Assembly (NCBI GenBank): GCA_002477945.1
Contig: DLLF01000011.1
Coordinates: 1 to 40,850 of the forward strand
Source: Bacteroidales bacterium UBA7569
GTDB lineage: Bacteria; Bacteroidota; Bacteroidia; Bacteroidales; Paludibacteraceae
DNA: 40,850 nucleotides
Direction: 5' to 3'
Part shown: positions 1 to 8,319 of the stretch, one piece after another
Numbering within the stretch: the first letter of the stretch is position 1
Layout of the letters: each line of letters starts with the position of its first letter
Translations under genes and position numbers: made by a program
Notes under the pieces: model-generated
What the model saw: only the letters and a program-made list of their open reading frames with translations
Database searches by the model: none
Told to the model about the DNA's origin: nothing

Positions 1-500
1 AGCAGGCGGACAAGAACTTCTTCCGTCTCAGCCCGGGCGGGCGTGAGGTGCGTCTCAAGTCGGCGTATATCATCCAAGCCACCAGCTGCGACAAGGACGC
101 CGAGGGCAATATCACCACCGTCTATGCCACCTATGACCCCGCTTCCAAGTCGGGCACCGAGGGCGGCAACCGCAAGACCAAAGCCACCATTAACTGGGTG
201 GAGTGTAACTCGTGCCTTGACGCCGAAGCACGCCTCTACGACCGCCTGTTTGCCGTAGAGAACCCTTCGGCGGAGGAAGGCGATTTCCGTGACCTGCTCA
301 ACCCCAACAGCCTCGAGATAAAAACTATCAAGGTCGAGGGCTCGCTCCGCAGCGAACTCCATGCACCGGTCATTGAAAATGGTATTGCCCAGGAGAACCA
401 CTACCAATTGCTCAAACAGGGCTACTTCGTGGTTGACCCCGACACCACGGCAGACCACCTTGTCCTCAACCGCACCGCCTCGCTGAAGGACAACCGATGA
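1..500 (+). CDS. glnS: Glutaminyl-tRNA synthetase, C-terminal part (5' truncated by window)
   Basis: The frame is open from base 3 and ends with TGA at 498-500. The peptide starts with FFRLSPGGREVRLKSAYII, which is the way the second anticodon-binding beta-barrel of GlnRS begins. It continues with typical C-terminal GlnRS features: the ATYDP and TINWV strands, a region naming the tRNA-binding barrel (LYDRLFAVENP), and the terminal GYFVVDPDT-type stretch before the stop. GlnRS charges tRNA-Gln in the cytoplasm. The catalytic Rossmann domain lies left of the window, so completeness cannot be judged. Seen: the C-terminal domain. Inferred: identity of the whole gene. Confidence 0.88.
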   Translation, partial: QADKNFFRLSPGGREVRLKSAYIIQATSCDKDAEGNITTVYATYDPASKSGTEGGNRKTKATINWVECNSCLDAEARLYDRLFAVENPSAEEGDFRDLLNPNSLEIKTIKVEGSLRSELHAPVIENGIAQENHYQLLKQGYFVVDPDTTADHLVLNRTASLKDNR

Positions 501-543
501 CCTCCCCAATCCCTCCAAAGGAGGGGCTGACAGAGAATATACC

Positions 544-580
544 ACTCCCCCGCTCGTGCCACAAGCACAGGCGGGGGAGT
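544..580 (+). terminator. GC-rich hairpin after glnS
   Basis: ACTCCCCCGC at 544-553 pairs with GCGGGGGAGT at 571-580 around a 17-nt loop. No U-run follows, so it is either a weak terminator of glnS or a member of the dispersed GC-rich hairpin family also seen at 4681-4738. It is preceded at 509-526 by a small CCCTCC/GGAGGG hairpin. The gap 501-612 holds nothing else that I can see. Confidence 0.5.
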
Positions 581-612
581 AGATATTAATGCCCGTTAAT
601 CGATAAACTCTT

Positions 613-1032
613 CTATTTCATTCCTTTGCGCAGGATATGCCAACGTTTGGCGATATGCCCGACAGATAGGGCTGCGACAGCCAAGCCGATACCCCAATGC
701 CACAGACCGATACCCGAGTTGGCACCTTCTACAAACAGCAGCCCGATACCCGTCCCCACAAGCAGCAGAAAGACCACCGTCAGCACGATGGTAACGGGGC
801 TTTTACGCCCACGTCCTATGCGGAAAAGCGACTTGTACCACGCCTTGTGCATAACTACGTGCGCTATTGTCAAACCGAGAAACAGCACACTCGAAACCAC
901 ATGGCACACCGCCCACGTATGCCATACCTCGTGGCACGAGATATGTCCCGCCACGTGCATACCTGTTCCACTGGCGGCGGACAATACAAACACAGGAATC
1001 AACGCCGCATCAACTGCAAATACCTTTTTCAT
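613..1032 (-). CDS. DUF4405-like four-helix membrane protein
   Basis: 139 aa if started at the MKKVF methionine (1032). An upstream in-frame ATG at 1077 exists, but its extra 15 residues are polar and unlike a membrane protein start. Four hydrophobic helices are visible, with histidines placed near their ends (GMHVAGH, HEVWH, IAHVVMH, WHWGIG, VGHIAKRWH). That pattern is known from small cytochrome-b561/DUF4405-like proteins, where such histidines could hold haem; haem binding here is inference. It is the last gene of a minus-strand run HxlR, GNAT, Crp/Fnr and this gene, starting 74 bp after the Crp/Fnr stop. A redox-related membrane role under the Crp/Fnr regulator is possible but unproven. 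Confidence 0.6.
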   Translation of the reverse strand: MKKVFAVDAALIPVFVLSAASGTGMHVAGHISCHEVWHTWAVCHVVSSVLFLGLTIAHVVMHKAWYKSLFRIGRGRKSPVTIVLTVVFLLLVGTGIGLLFVEGANSGIGLWHWGIGLAVAALSVGHIAKRWHILRKGMK

Positions 1033-1106
1033 AAGCCTTTCGTTTTTGCCTGCAAAGGTACTGCCATTGCGCCGCACGAGACGACAACAATTGTAAAGAA
1101 ACGCCC

Positions 1107-1673
1107 CTACCGCCGGTTGCGTATGCGGGAAAGGGAGACAGGAGTGATGCCAAGAAAAGAAGCGATGTAGTGCTGCGGCACACGCAAAAGCACATCAGGG
1201 TGTTCGCACAGCAGTTCCTCATAACGCTGTTGCGGTGTGTTCTTGATACGCGAAAGGAAGAGTTGCTGGTAGGCGTGAAAACGCTCGATAAGCACTTCCT
1301 CATATCGGTCGCGCAATGACGGCACGGCGTGAATGAGTGTCTCGAATGCCTCGCGCGGCACAGCGACAAGGTCGGTGGGTTCGATACTCTCCAGCGAGAA
1401 TTGGCTCGGTTGCCGCTTGTGCCAACTGTCGAAGGACGCTACCACGCTTCCCTCGAAGAAGAACTGGAACGTGATGTCGTTGCCCGCATTGTAGAAATAG
1501 AGCCGCAAACAACCCTTGCGGACAAAGTACATCTTTTGTGCTACATCACCCTCGCGCAATAGCACGGTCTTGGCGGGAACAGAAAGGTATTCAAGCCGTT
1601 GCTTGAACTGCTCCACTGCGGCTCGCTCCGCGGGAGTGGTGATGGTTATATCTTGCAAAAACGCTTCCATCAT
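1107..1673 (-). CDS. Crp/Fnr-family transcriptional regulator
   Basis: 188 aa, the usual length for Bacteroidales Crp/Fnr proteins. An N-terminal cyclic-nucleotide-binding-like beta roll covers roughly residues 25-115 (VLLREGDVAQKMYFVRKGCLRLY is the family signature region, followed by GSVVASF). A long helix follows, then a C-terminal winged helix-turn-helix (LRVPQHYIASFLGITPVSLSRIR), in which VSLSRIR is the recognition helix. The family binds DNA as dimers and responds to small ligands; the ligand is unknown here. No cysteine cluster for an Fe-S cluster is visible. The start overlaps the GNAT stop by 4 bp, so the genes are translationally coupled. Confidence 0.85.
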   Translation of the reverse strand: MMEAFLQDITITTPAERAAVEQFKQRLEYLSVPAKTVLLREGDVAQKMYFVRKGCLRLYFYNAGNDITFQFFFEGSVVASFDSWHKRQPSQFSLESIEPTDLVAVPREAFETLIHAVPSLRDRYEEVLIERFHAYQQLFLSRIKNTPQQRYEELLCEHPDVLLRVPQHYIASFLGITPVSLSRIRNRR

Positions 1674-2203
1674 CTACCTTGCCCCATCACCCTCTCGCAC
1701 AGGTCGTGATAGAAACGCATATACGCCTCTTCGGAGATAGCGTCGGGGGCGGTCAGTAGCACCAACAGGTGCGGCTGATAACCCTCTCTGTATGCGGGGT
1801 GGCGGTGTGTGTATGGGTTCGTCCGGAACCCGCAATGCGTATAGAACCGCAGCCGCGCCGCCGACACCTCGTCCACTATCGGGTCTATCTCAAGGAGCAC
1901 GGTCTTGCCTTTCTGCTCCACAAACATCCGCAGCACCCGGCTCCCGTAACCTTGCCCGCGCAGGGCGGCATCAATGGCAAAATGCTCGACATAGATATAG
2001 GTGTCAAACTCCCAATACGAGATAAAACCTATCCATCTCCCCTTGTCCGTATAGCCCGAAAGGTGGTACTCCGCCTGCTCAAAAGCCCACGCCTGTTGTT
2101 CTTCCGTCCGCTGCTCAAAGATGGGAAAACTGCTACTATACAACGCCTTGAAATCGTCGTACAGCCTATCCTTTTCGTTCTGTATATCAATCTCTTGTAT
2201 CAT
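1670..2203 (-). CDS. GNAT-family N-acetyltransferase
   Basis: 177 aa from the MIQEID methionine at 2203. A longer reading frame begins at 2257, but the short start makes a 4-bp overlap with the HxlR stop at 2200, as in a coupled operon. The GNAT fold is recognisable from the central strand YVEHFAIDAALRGQGYGSRV, which includes the acetyl-CoA-binding R/Q-x-x-G-x-G/A motif (RGQGYG), and from a later strand TVLLEIDP with ARLRFYTHCGF. The family transfers an acetyl group from acetyl-CoA to an amine; the substrate cannot be deduced. It sits between two transcription factors. Confidence 0.85.
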   Translation of the reverse strand: MIQEIDIQNEKDRLYDDFKALYSSSFPIFEQRTEEQQAWAFEQAEYHLSGYTDKGRWIGFISYWEFDTYIYVEHFAIDAALRGQGYGSRVLRMFVEQKGKTVLLEIDPIVDEVSAARLRFYTHCGFRTNPYTHRHPAYREGYQPHLLVLLTAPDAISEEAYMRFYHDLCERVMGQGR

Positions 2204-2580
2204 CTCTTCTTGCGTTTGCGGTCGGCTACTATGTCTTCCAAGTTCGCCACTGCCCATTGTATCATCGGCGTACAGGCTTGCATAAACGACTGTGCCCGCT
2301 CGGTGAGTCGGTAATCCACACGCGGCGGCACCTCGGCATACACCGTCCGCACCACAAAGCCGTCCTCCTCCAACGTGCGCAGCGTGGTGGTCAGCACCTT
2401 CTGCGAGATGTCGGGCAACGCACGCTGCAAGGCGTTAAACCGCACAGGCTCAGCACTTTGCTCCAACGTATGCAGTACCAGCAGCGACCACTTGTCACCT
2501 ACCCGCGACAGCAAATTGCGTATCGGGCAGTCGGGGAACAGCACATCCCGCGTCTCTTCATTATGCAGCATATCTTCCAT
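2200..2580 (-). CDS. HxlR-family winged-helix regulator
   Basis: 126 aa. The HxlR signature is clear: CPIRNLLSRVGDKWSLLVLHTL at residues about 18-39, RFNALQRALPDISQKVLTTTLRTLEEDGFV as the recognition helix and wing, and YRLTERAQSFM at the end. HxlR proteins are MarR-like dimeric repressors or activators, often sensing aldehydes, quinones or redox stress through an N-terminal cysteine; C18 is in the usual place. It is the first gene of the four-gene run toward 613, so autoregulation of that operon is plausible. Confidence 0.88.
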   Translation of the reverse strand: MEDMLHNEETRDVLFPDCPIRNLLSRVGDKWSLLVLHTLEQSAEPVRFNALQRALPDISQKVLTTTLRTLEEDGFVVRTVYAEVPPRVDYRLTERAQSFMQACTPMIQWAVANLEDIVADRKRKKR

Positions 2581-2585
2581 CCATT

Positions 2586-2617
2586 AACAGGCAGACGGAA
2601 ACGCCCGCCTGCCTGTT
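2586..2617 (-). terminator. Hairpin between cupin and hxlR-type genes
   Basis: AACAGGCAG at 2586-2594 pairs with CTGCCTGTT at 2609-2617. It lies after the cupin stop (2640) and directly before the HxlR start codon (2578-2580), so it may end the cupin transcript or act in the HxlR leader. Only a TT follows on the minus strand, so it is not a strong intrinsic terminator. Confidence 0.45.
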
Positions 2618-2639
2618 TTCGCACAATAACTATGCCAAA

Positions 2640-3086
2640 TCACCACTTCACCGGCTCATTCAGTATGTCCGCATCTGCGGCATCGTCTGCCGTGAACGTG
2701 TTGCCGCGGTACTGTACGCACAGCATTACGAGCGGCTCTGTGCCATTGTTGCGCACCGACCGTTTGCCTGCGGGAGCCACACGCACCACGCTGCCTTCCT
2801 CCACGGGAAACACCTGCCCGTCCACCTGAAACTCGCCCTTGCCGCTCAGGAAGAAATACAACTCCTCATGGTTCTTGTGCGTGTGCAGGAAGCCCGTCTC
2901 CGCGCCTGCCGGGAACACTTGGAACGAGAAGTCGCCGCCTGTAGCGTGCAATGCGGCTCCGCCGAATACTTTGCCGGGGATGGTGATGTCACCCAAATGG
3001 AGTTCATACTCACCCAGTTGGCCCAACTTCCCGATGTTGATGGCACTGAAGTTCTGTGCCGTTGCAATGGTTTGAATCTCTTTCAT
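2640..3086 (-). CDS. Cupin-domain protein
   Basis: 148 aa. A single cupin barrel is seen: motif 1 is GFLHTHKNHEELYFFLSGKGEFQVDG, with the two metal-binding histidines and the glutamate in HTHKNHEE, and motif 2 is the PAGKRSVRNNG region. Small cupins of this kind bind a divalent metal and serve as dioxygenases, isomerases or sugar-binding proteins; the reaction is not evident. It has its own Bacteroidetes-type promoter at 3128-3159 and is probably monocistronic. Confidence 0.82.
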   Translation of the reverse strand: MKEIQTIATAQNFSAINIGKLGQLGEYELHLGDITIPGKVFGGAALHATGGDFSFQVFPAGAETGFLHTHKNHEELYFFLSGKGEFQVDGQVFPVEEGSVVRVAPAGKRSVRNNGTEPLVMLCVQYRGNTFTADDAADADILNEPVKW

Positions 3087-3127
3087 TATCTTATAATTTT
3101 ATTGGTTTGTATTCTCGTTTGACGGTG

Positions 3128-3159
3128 CAAAGGTAGTGCTTTTCGATATATTGCACAAG
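3128..3159 (-). promoter_or_regulatory. Promoter of the cupin gene
   Basis: On the minus strand the -7 box TACCTTTG lies at 3135-3128. A CTTG in place of TTTG lies 20 bp upstream at 3159-3156. The -7 box is 42 bp from the ATG. Its position argues against starting the divergent nuclease gene at 3136. Confidence 0.7.
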
Positions 3160-3241
3160 AACGAACCTGATTATCAGTTAGTTACTTATTGGCAACCATT
3201 ACAGAGTATCAGTGTGTTAGCATTGATAAAAAAAGTATGTT

Positions 3242-3273
3242 TTTTCATAATTGATATATTTTCCGTACATTTG
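3242..3273 (+). promoter_or_regulatory. Probable promoter of the nuclease-phoH pair
   Basis: TACATTTG at 3266-3273 fits TAnnTTTG. The -33 position at 3242-3245 reads TTTT rather than TTTG. It lies 67 bp before the ATG at 3340. The gap 3087-3339 otherwise holds only the divergent cupin promoter. Confidence 0.5.
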
Positions 3274-3339
3274 CATGGTGAACAGACATTCACTCATGCA
3301 ACAGAGTGTGAGGACAGGAAGAGCAAGGCAAGAAATAAG

Positions 3340-3759
3340 ATGAGGACGAGGTTGTGGCACGATAAAGAACAGGTATTCTGCTCGTGGCGGCGACGGTTCG
3401 TCAGACTGACACCGGAAGAATGGGTGCGGCAGCAGGTATTGGAATCACTGGAAGCGCATTACGATTATCCTCATTCCCTGATAGCCGTGGAGGTCCCCAT
3501 CCAAGTGGGGGAACTTCAAAAACGCTGCGATGCAATAGTTTATGACAAGACTCTGCGACCTTTAATGCTAATAGAATTCAAGGCAGAACAGATTCCCATA
3601 AGCCAAGCCGTTTTAGACCAAGCCGCCATATATAACCGCAGACTCAATGTACCATACTTACTTCTGAGCAACGGGAAACAGTCGGTTGTAGCACATGTGC
3701 TACAGAATCAATATGAATATCTGAACGAAATTCCCTCATGGAAACAATTATCGAACTAA
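3340..3759 (+). CDS. HsdR-N-like PD-(D/E)xK nuclease-fold protein
   Basis: 139 aa from the ATG at 3340. The frame is open from 3136, but that extension overlaps the cupin promoter and has a non-homologous look. The visible core is RCDAIVYDKTLRPLMLIEFKA with Q and AIYN further on, that is D-(x)n-E-x-K followed by Q-x-x-x-Y. This is the catalytic layout of the N-terminal domain of type I restriction subunit R. No helicase or partner HsdM/HsdS genes are nearby, so it is a stand-alone protein, widespread in Bacteroidales with unknown role. Its last 22 bp overlap phoH, suggesting co-translation. Confidence 0.75.
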   Translation: MRTRLWHDKEQVFCSWRRRFVRLTPEEWVRQQVLESLEAHYDYPHSLIAVEVPIQVGELQKRCDAIVYDKTLRPLMLIEFKAEQIPISQAVLDQAAIYNRRLNVPYLLLSNGKQSVVAHVLQNQYEYLNEIPSWKQLSN

Positions 3760-4676
3760 ACGAAGCCCTTGACACCGCCATATTTTACGGTGTGAACAAT
3801 CAAAATATACTTTGCTTGAAGAACCAACACCCTGATGTACGGATTGTAGCACGGGGTTACCAAATAAAGGTTGCCGGTTCGGAGAGTGCTATTCGCAAGT
3901 TTGAGCAGCGTCTCAGATTGTGTGAAGAGTTTTGCACAAGGCACAACACACTCAATGAGGAGCAAATTCTCAAACTCCTGCACGGGGAACAACCCCAGGA
4001 GTTCATGGACAACAATCTTATTCTTCACGGGGTAAACGGGAAGTCGATCATAGCACGAAGCAAGAACCAGCAAGCCTTAGTGGACGCATACGGGGAGAAT
4101 GATTTGCTCTTTGCCATCGGTCCTGCCGGTACGGGAAAGACTTATACCGCCATTGCATTGGCCGTCCGCAGTTTGAAAAACAAAGAAGTGAAGAAAATCA
4201 TTCTTTCACGTCCTGCCGTGGAGGCCGGTGAGAAATTGGGATTTCTACCCGGCGACATGAAAGAGAAGATAGATCCTTATCTGCAGCCTCTGTACGATGC
4301 ATTGGAAGATATGATTCCCAAGCAGAAACTGCAAGAATACCTTGAAAAGGGCGTTATACAGATTGCGCCCCTGGCATTTATGCGCGGCAGGACATTGGGA
4401 CAAGCCGTTGTGGTATTGGACGAGGCGCAAAACACGACCATTCCACAGATAAAGATGTTCATGACCCGTTTAGGTATGCAAGGGAAGATGATCATTACAG
4501 GCGATTTGACACAAATAGACCTGCCCAATTCACAGAAATCGGGATTGCGTGACGCCATTGAGATATTGGAAGATACGAAAGGGGTATCCATCATCCACTT
4601 CAACAAATCGGACATTGTCCGCCACCCATTGGTGGAACGAATCATCGCTGCCTACGAAAGACGGAAAGGGGTATAG
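3738..4676 (+). CDS. phoH: PhoH-family ATPase
   Basis: 312 aa, normal for PhoH-like proteins. Residues 1-110 form the N-terminal region with the IVARGYQIKV segment (KH/S1-like). Walker A is GPAGTGKT at residues 128-135, a LSRPAVEAGEKLGFLPGD motif follows, Walker B is VVVLDEAQN around 224-232, and sensor I is IITGDLTQIDLP. PhoH proteins are cytoplasmic RNA-associated ATPases, often near RNA maturation or degradation genes. The start overlaps the upstream nuclease-fold gene by 22 bp. Confidence 0.93.
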   Translation: METIIELNEALDTAIFYGVNNQNILCLKNQHPDVRIVARGYQIKVAGSESAIRKFEQRLRLCEEFCTRHNTLNEEQILKLLHGEQPQEFMDNNLILHGVNGKSIIARSKNQQALVDAYGENDLLFAIGPAGTGKTYTAIALAVRSLKNKEVKKIILSRPAVEAGEKLGFLPGDMKEKIDPYLQPLYDALEDMIPKQKLQEYLEKGVIQIAPLAFMRGRTLGQAVVVLDEAQNTTIPQIKMFMTRLGMQGKMIITGDLTQIDLPNSQKSGLRDAIEILEDTKGVSIIHFNKSDIVRHPLVERIIAAYERRKGV

Positions 4677-4680
4677 ACCT

Positions 4681-4738
4681 ACCCTGCCCCTCCAAAGGAG
4701 GGGAGAGACTTCCCCAATCCCCCTCAAAGAGGGGGTTC
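4681..4738. repeat. Dispersed GC-rich hairpin repeats
   Basis: Two adjacent small hairpins, CCCCTCC-AAA-GGAGGGG and CCCCCTC-AAA-GAGGGGG, with CCCCAATCC between them. Near copies lie at 509-526 after glnS and at 7681-7705. They lie after stop codons and could serve as terminators, but no U-runs follow. The rest of 4739-4819 holds no gene that I can see. Confidence 0.6.
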
Positions 4739-4819
4739 ATTTACGATTCTATTTTCTCCCGTTCAGGTATGCTTCAGGGGTCGTTGAGGGGTCGAACAAA
4801 TTACGGCGTCAGGCTCTAC

Positions 4820-5356
4820 TCAATAGTTTTCCTGAAGTTCCCATATATCTCCGTTTGCAGATTTGATTTCAGTGATGCCGACATGACGAACCAAAGTGAC
4901 AGAATGACCACACCCTGTCTTCAAGACTAATGTATCATTGGAGAAATCTATATCTTGGGAGAATGGTTCATATTTCATATCATTAATGCGAATAGAAAGA
5001 CAGGGGCAATCTCTTTCCCTTTTCCATACATTAAGCATTATGGTGTCATTCGGATTTGCCATTTCACATATAATCCCAGCATCTGTTACCGGTCCGTCAT
5101 GATGTATTCCCAAAACAGCACTATTGAATCCCTGACAACAAACCTGTGAATAAAGATTTTCTACTTGATACACCTTAAACATACAAGACTTTGTATGATT
5201 ATACAAAAATGGAACCGAGTCATTAACGCTATAGACATCTTCTCCTGCATATAAACTCATTTCATCCAGCCACGGAAGCAATTTGTCGGGGTCTGTTTCG
5301 TAGTTGCATGCACAGAACAGGAGAGGCAAGAGATATAATAAAAGAGACTTTTTCAT
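4820..5356 (-). CDS. Predicted lipoprotein of unknown function
   Basis: 178 aa. The start MKKSLLLYLLPLLFCAC is a signal peptide with a lipobox; the cysteine at residue 15 or 17 would be lipidated. The mature part is rich in beta-strand-like stretches and contains several cysteines (CPCLSIRI, KTGCGHSV). I recognise no family. The start lies 17 bp after the stop of the C25 protease, so it is the second gene of that transcript and could be an accessory or inhibitor of the protease; that is inference from position only. Confidence 0.65.
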   Translation of the reverse strand: MKKSLLLYLLPLLFCACNYETDPDKLLPWLDEMSLYAGEDVYSVNDSVPFLYNHTKSCMFKVYQVENLYSQVCCQGFNSAVLGIHHDGPVTDAGIICEMANPNDTIMLNVWKRERDCPCLSIRINDMKYEPFSQDIDFSNDTLVLKTGCGHSVTLVRHVGITEIKSANGDIWELQENY

Positions 5357-5373
5357 AAGGATTCAATTACAGG

Positions 5374-7410
5374 TTATTGGATATATTTTATTTCGGAAGA
5401 GGTGTTTGCATCGGTAATATGCTGCACTATATACAGACCTTTGGGAAGATATAGTTCAGATTTCTCTTTTCCTTGATAGAGCAAACGACCCATTACATCA
5501 AAGACCAAGATTTCCTCCTTTACTACAACATTCTCTGTTTCTTCCAATGGTTCTTTACGGGGACTATGGAATGGTACTACAGCACCATCCTCTTTACGAC
5601 CATAGACATACAGAGTCGGGTCGCCAACCAGGGAATATCTTAAAGTTTGCCTTTTACGTGTTTGAGTACACAATGCATTCTTATATTTTGTTTCCGCTGT
5701 TTGAATCCATACACTGACAGGGAAGTTCCCCATACGATAGGTAAATTGCTTGAGTATAATGAATATCCGGCGGCATAGATAGTAATTGGACGCAGAATAT
5801 GATATGGTTGTTGAACCATAAAATGAAACTCCACCTGATTGTTTTGATATCCAACTTGCGCCAAAATTTTCATTCGTCTCATACGTATTCAATGTACATG
5901 CAAAACCGAACCCCATGGGAAAGGGATATACATTAGACAAAGAATCTATCGGATTCCAGCCATTGTACATTCTTGTTCTCACACAATAAGGCTGTGCTAT
6001 TCCAGGATAAGGAGAACCTGCGCCATGCCCCGAATACACAAAAAAACGAGGATTTGCCTGCAATGCAGACTTCATCGAATTGAAGTTCACCGCAACACTG
6101 CGCCCGTCGTATAAAGTATATGGCACTTGCATTTTAGCAAAACTTTGCCTTGCTGTATATTTGATACTCTTAAACATTCTTCTACTCCGCCCTTTCTTCT
6201 CTTGATCTATACCCGAGAACAATACTGCAGAAGAATTGGATTGCGTATATTTATACTCCGTATCCATCGTTTTCGTTATTATCGTAGTAAGTTCCGGAAA
6301 GCGCCCGTCTTTTTCTTTTACAATCCAACGGCTAATACGAGGATGATACGGGTCGTCCGTATAAGGGTCTGTGTCTATATTCTTTCCAGAATAAGGCGGT
6401 ATATCTTTCAAGTCACCTACTAACAAAACATAATCAGGATTGGAACATACACCATTGTTCTTATTGATAAAATCCGCCATTTCCTCTCCCTTATACTTTA
6501 ATTTTCCACATTGATCCAAATAAACAACCTGCGTATTATATCCCTGCCCTATTTTGTAATTCACATAGGGTCGGAGATAAGGAGCCATTGCTTCCCGAGC
6601 CGCCACTATAAGATAGGAAGGACGTTCGTCCAATTTTACGGCATCGTCATCGAAAGTATTAAAAGTCAGTTTTGCCATCGTTGCCGTAAGATCAGAGTGC
6701 TGCAAAACATTCGATATTTCATCCCTTAGGCTTCCACCATCAAACTCAATAATGAAACGACCCGTTTTGAGGACTTTTGCGGTACCGACATGAGGATAAT
6801 AAGCAAAAGGGAATATGGACAAAGTGACTCCCCGCCAAGCATCCAAAGTATAAACATCACTCAGTTCGTAGTAATTTTTATAGAACCCATTTGGATATAT
6901 ACTATCATAACCCTTGGCATAGTATTGAGAACTAAAACAATCTTCTTCGGAATCAAGTTCAGATATTGCAGGCTGAACATAATGGTTGAAAAATACTTCC
7001 TCTATATCATCCGGCAAGAAACGCACACTGACATTTCTTGCATTATAAGGGATAAGCAGGTCTATTGAAAAGAACGGAAGTTCGGGATATGATGCTACAT
7101 CCGTATAATCGCAGTCAGCATTCACATCGATGATATCAAACACAGGGCAATCCTCCTCTTTCATACTTACCCAAGGTCCAAAGCGCCGTTCTTCGAAAGG
7201 ATCCAAAGAATCTTCCCGCATTATCCTATATTCCGGCATTACAAAGTCTATGATATACCGATTTGCATCAACAGACAATGTATATTCCGGATGCAAGACA
7301 GAAGAAAGAGGAACACTCAAAAGGCGCAACGGAAACAAAATCAGGGAAACTAACAGAAGACCTATCTTATAGTGACAGGATTGTTGATTGATTGATATAG
7401 TTTTATTCAT
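5374..7410 (-). CDS. Gingipain-like C25 cysteine protease with T9SS-type C-terminus
   Basis: 678 aa. The N-terminus has a basic stretch and a hydrophobic core (IGLLLVSLILF) as a signal peptide. A prodomain-like region runs to about residue 260. The C25 catalytic domain follows: PSYLIVA, then PDYVLLVGDLKDIPPY, then FFVYSGHGAG with the catalytic His462, then GFGFACTLNTY with the catalytic Cys505. The last 80 residues (VFDVMGRLLYQG ... LPKGLYIVQ) look like a type A sorting domain used by the type IX secretion system. It is probably exported and held at the surface or released. The gene is more AT-rich than its neighbours. A downstream lipoprotein shares the transcript. PorX, a T9SS regulator, is encoded at 11293-12837. 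Confidence 0.85.
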   Translation of the reverse strand: MNKTISINQQSCHYKIGLLLVSLILFPLRLLSVPLSSVLHPEYTLSVDANRYIIDFVMPEYRIMREDSLDPFEERRFGPWVSMKEEDCPVFDIIDVNADCDYTDVASYPELPFFSIDLLIPYNARNVSVRFLPDDIEEVFFNHYVQPAISELDSEEDCFSSQYYAKGYDSIYPNGFYKNYYELSDVYTLDAWRGVTLSIFPFAYYPHVGTAKVLKTGRFIIEFDGGSLRDEISNVLQHSDLTATMAKLTFNTFDDDAVKLDERPSYLIVAAREAMAPYLRPYVNYKIGQGYNTQVVYLDQCGKLKYKGEEMADFINKNNGVCSNPDYVLLVGDLKDIPPYSGKNIDTDPYTDDPYHPRISRWIVKEKDGRFPELTTIITKTMDTEYKYTQSNSSAVLFSGIDQEKKGRSRRMFKSIKYTARQSFAKMQVPYTLYDGRSVAVNFNSMKSALQANPRFFVYSGHGAGSPYPGIAQPYCVRTRMYNGWNPIDSLSNVYPFPMGFGFACTLNTYETNENFGASWISKQSGGVSFYGSTTISYSASNYYLCRRIFIILKQFTYRMGNFPVSVWIQTAETKYKNALCTQTRKRQTLRYSLVGDPTLYVYGRKEDGAVVPFHSPRKEPLEETENVVVKEEILVFDVMGRLLYQGKEKSELYLPKGLYIVQHITDANTSSEIKYIQ

Positions 7411-7479
7411 AAAACAGAGATTTTTGGTCTATGTAATATATATCTGACCTATCCCACAAAAACATACAAAACCACTGCG

Positions 7480-7511
7480 CAAAGGTATGGTATAATTTCA
7501 AATAAAACAAC
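7480..7511 (-). promoter_or_regulatory. Promoter of the C25 protease-lipoprotein operon
   Basis: On the minus strand TACCTTTG lies at 7487-7480, and GTTG (for TTTG) exactly 20 bp upstream at 7511-7508. The ATG is at 7410, giving a leader of about 65 nt. Confidence 0.7.
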
Positions 7512-7599
7512 ACTCCGTACTTTTTTTACAGAATAGCAAAACATTTGTCAGTATTATGGTATATTACATAACATTTTTTTCAGCAAGATACGATACATA

Positions 7600-8220
7600 A
7601 AATAATCAGGGCAACCGCACCAAAACTATAAGATCCTTCCCTTTCTTTTGCTTGGCAAAAAGAAAAGAAACCAATGGGACTCCCCCAGCCACTTCAAAGA
7701 GGGGGCTATAAGTAACCTCAACCTACGGATTGATTTACGTCGGGCGTTGCAAAAAAATAGGGGTCACTCGAATTTCGGCGGAGACACAACTCGCTTCGCT
7801 CAAACAGTATCTCCGGTTCTCGAAATTCCCGCTCCATTTTTGACACCCGATACAATGCCGGAAGGAACTGATTCGCTAACCCTTGGATTTTACTCCAATG
7901 TTGAGGGGGGGTCAATTATAGACGTCCTAGTTGTTTGAGAAGTTCTATAAATTGTTTCAATCTCCCGTTCAGGGTCGTTTTATTTACGATTTTCAGTTTA
8001 CAATATACGATTTTTTGAGGAAGACTATAGGACGGATTGGGTAAATTGGGCTGATTGGGTCAATAAGACAAATTAGCAATTCCGTGAACGGAATCAAGTT
8101 CTCTTATTCCACCTATTGCTCGGAACGGACGAAAACCTACACGTTGATTCCACAAGTTATTTTCCCCTCCATCATAATGGCGAGAAAAAGGAAGCCGCAT
8201 CGAAGTTTGCTATTTTATAA
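7600..8220. repeat. Gene-free stretch with intergenic repeat remnants
   Basis: No convincing gene lies between 7512 and 8229. The stretch holds the CCCTTTCTTTTGCTTGG-type intergenic motif (about 7638-7655), a hairpin repeat CCCCCAG...AGAGGGGG (7683-7704) of the family at 4681, and an imperfect inverted repeat with arms GAATTTCG (7770-7777) and CGAAATTC (7821-7828). A TTTACGAT/TTTACAAT remnant near 7981-8010 also appears in the prophage gap around 37281. The 96-codon frame across 7648-7938 has no coding character. Confidence 0.55.
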
Positions 8221-8229
8221 ACAAAAGTT

Positions 8230-8261
8230 TTTGGCATATTAGAAAAAAGTATTTACCTTTG
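8230..8261 (+). promoter_or_regulatory. Promoter of udk operon
   Basis: TTTG at 8230-8233, 20 bp, and TACCTTTG at 8254-8261 match the Bacteroidetes primary sigma consensus exactly. The udk ATG is at 8320. The genes to 10346 are closely packed and probably share this transcript. Confidence 0.85.
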
Positions 8262-8319
8262 TAATCCGTAATAACCAATCCGTGCAGAGCATAACTCTGC
8301 ACACTAAAGACCTAATTTT

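Noticed and set aside
3136..3339. N-terminal extension of the HsdR-N-like gene
   Set aside because: It overlaps the divergent cupin promoter and its own likely promoter at 3242-3273; the ATG at 3340 fits the family.
7648..7938. 96-codon frame in the host gap
   Set aside because: Runs across known-type intergenic repeats and has no protein-like composition.
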